DNA from: Muribaculum sp. | GTDB taxonomy: Bacteria > Bacillota > Clostridia > Lachnospirales > Lachnospiraceae | Assembly (NCBI GenBank): GCA_023663735.1 | Contig: JAMPGV010000017.1 | Location: 1 to 45,329 of the forward strand | Length of the DNA: 45,329 nt | Direction of reading: 5' to 3' | Shown here: in pieces, positions 45,123 through 45,329 of the stretch | How the letters are laid out: each line of letters starts with the position of its first letter | Position numbering within the stretch: position 1 is the stretch's first letter | The notes under the pieces: model-generated | What the model was told of the DNA's origin: nothing | The model's input: only the letters and a program-made list of their open reading frames with translations | Databases searched by the model: none | Position numbers and translations under genes: made by a program

Positions 45123-45329
45123 TAGACGTTTGCGAAACGACATTTTGGGGAATCCGAATTGTGCAGATTGTATATTCATAAGCAGACCCTAGCGAACCGC
45201 CGGTACTTAGACGCTGTACTTTAGCGTCTTATGTACCGTTGCGGTGAGGTGGGAGCGAAAGCGGGTCTGCGTTGAATGTGCAATTAGCACAATGACTCTT
45301 TGCAAATTAGAGCGTTTCGCAAACGCCTA
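45123..45329 (+). mobile_element. Full foldback element, copy B, ending at the window edge
   Basis: 207 bases. Left end TAGACGTTTGCGAAACG (45123-45139) and right end CGTTTCGCAAACGCCTA (45313-45329) match at 16 of 17 positions when inverted. Inside, TTGTGC pairs with GCACAA, ATTGTATATTCA with TGAATGTGCAAT (two wobbles), GCAGACCC with GGGTCTGC, CCGC with GCGG, CGGTAC with GTACCG and GACGCT with AGCGTC, so most of the element folds on itself. The window ends exactly at its last base. Confidence 0.82.

Overview
The window reads as chromosomal DNA of a Gram-positive anaerobe of the Clostridia, most likely Lachnospiraceae. This is inferred from gene content and style: a GlgC/GlgD pair followed by spoVG, a DnaD plus DnaC-type helicase-loader pair, ECF vitamin transporters (BioY, QueT), a Firmicutes-type GalT, strong AGGAGG ribosome sites, TTG starts, and very large secreted BspA-like proteins. 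No rRNA or tRNA gene was recognised.

Layout. (1) 62-649 (-): a GNAT acetyltransferase. (2) 793-8228 (+): a complete F1Fo ATP synthase operon with its own promoter (two small AtpI/AtpZ-type membrane proteins, then a, c, b, delta, alpha, gamma, beta, epsilon). Subunit c carries residues typical of sodium-binding rotors. (3) 8541-12649 (+): a three-gene set (unknown protein, class I methyltransferase, 843-residue membrane-anchored protein with a C39-like but apparently inactive C-terminal domain). (4) 12624-19125 (-): murC, DnaD-like and DnaC-like replication proteins behind a cluster of DnaA-box-like sites, an unusually long PRPP synthetase, bioY behind paired palindromic operators, and queT behind a preQ1-I-type riboswitch. 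(5) 19297-28410 (+): glgC-glgD-spoVG, then pth-mfd, a 34-residue small protein, and a GT39-like membrane protein. (6) 28432-40459 (+): two very large secreted BspA/leucine-rich-repeat plus Ig-like paralogues with matching promoters; the second has a triplicated LRR module. (7) 40514-41623 (+): a nicotinamidase-like hydrolase and an HD-domain protein. (8) 41670-44617 (-): galK and galT for the Leloir pathway.

The most unusual signal is a family of short foldback repeats with 17-bp terminal inverted repeats. It is found at both ends of the window (1-54; 44806-45329) and between galK and galT (43216-43299). One copy has a 10-11 bp direct repeat at both sides, like a target-site duplication. Two long tandem copies differ in sequence at several paired positions while keeping the same long stem, so the folded structure itself seems to be kept. 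Since the window begins inside one copy and ends exactly at the end of another, it is probably a contig broken at these repeats.

A second theme is degenerate short tandem repeats: 13-15 bp units between or at the ends of genes, a 9-bp unit inside murC, and a 12-bp unit in the leader of the second BspA gene. Function assignments rest on motifs read by eye; no database search was possible.
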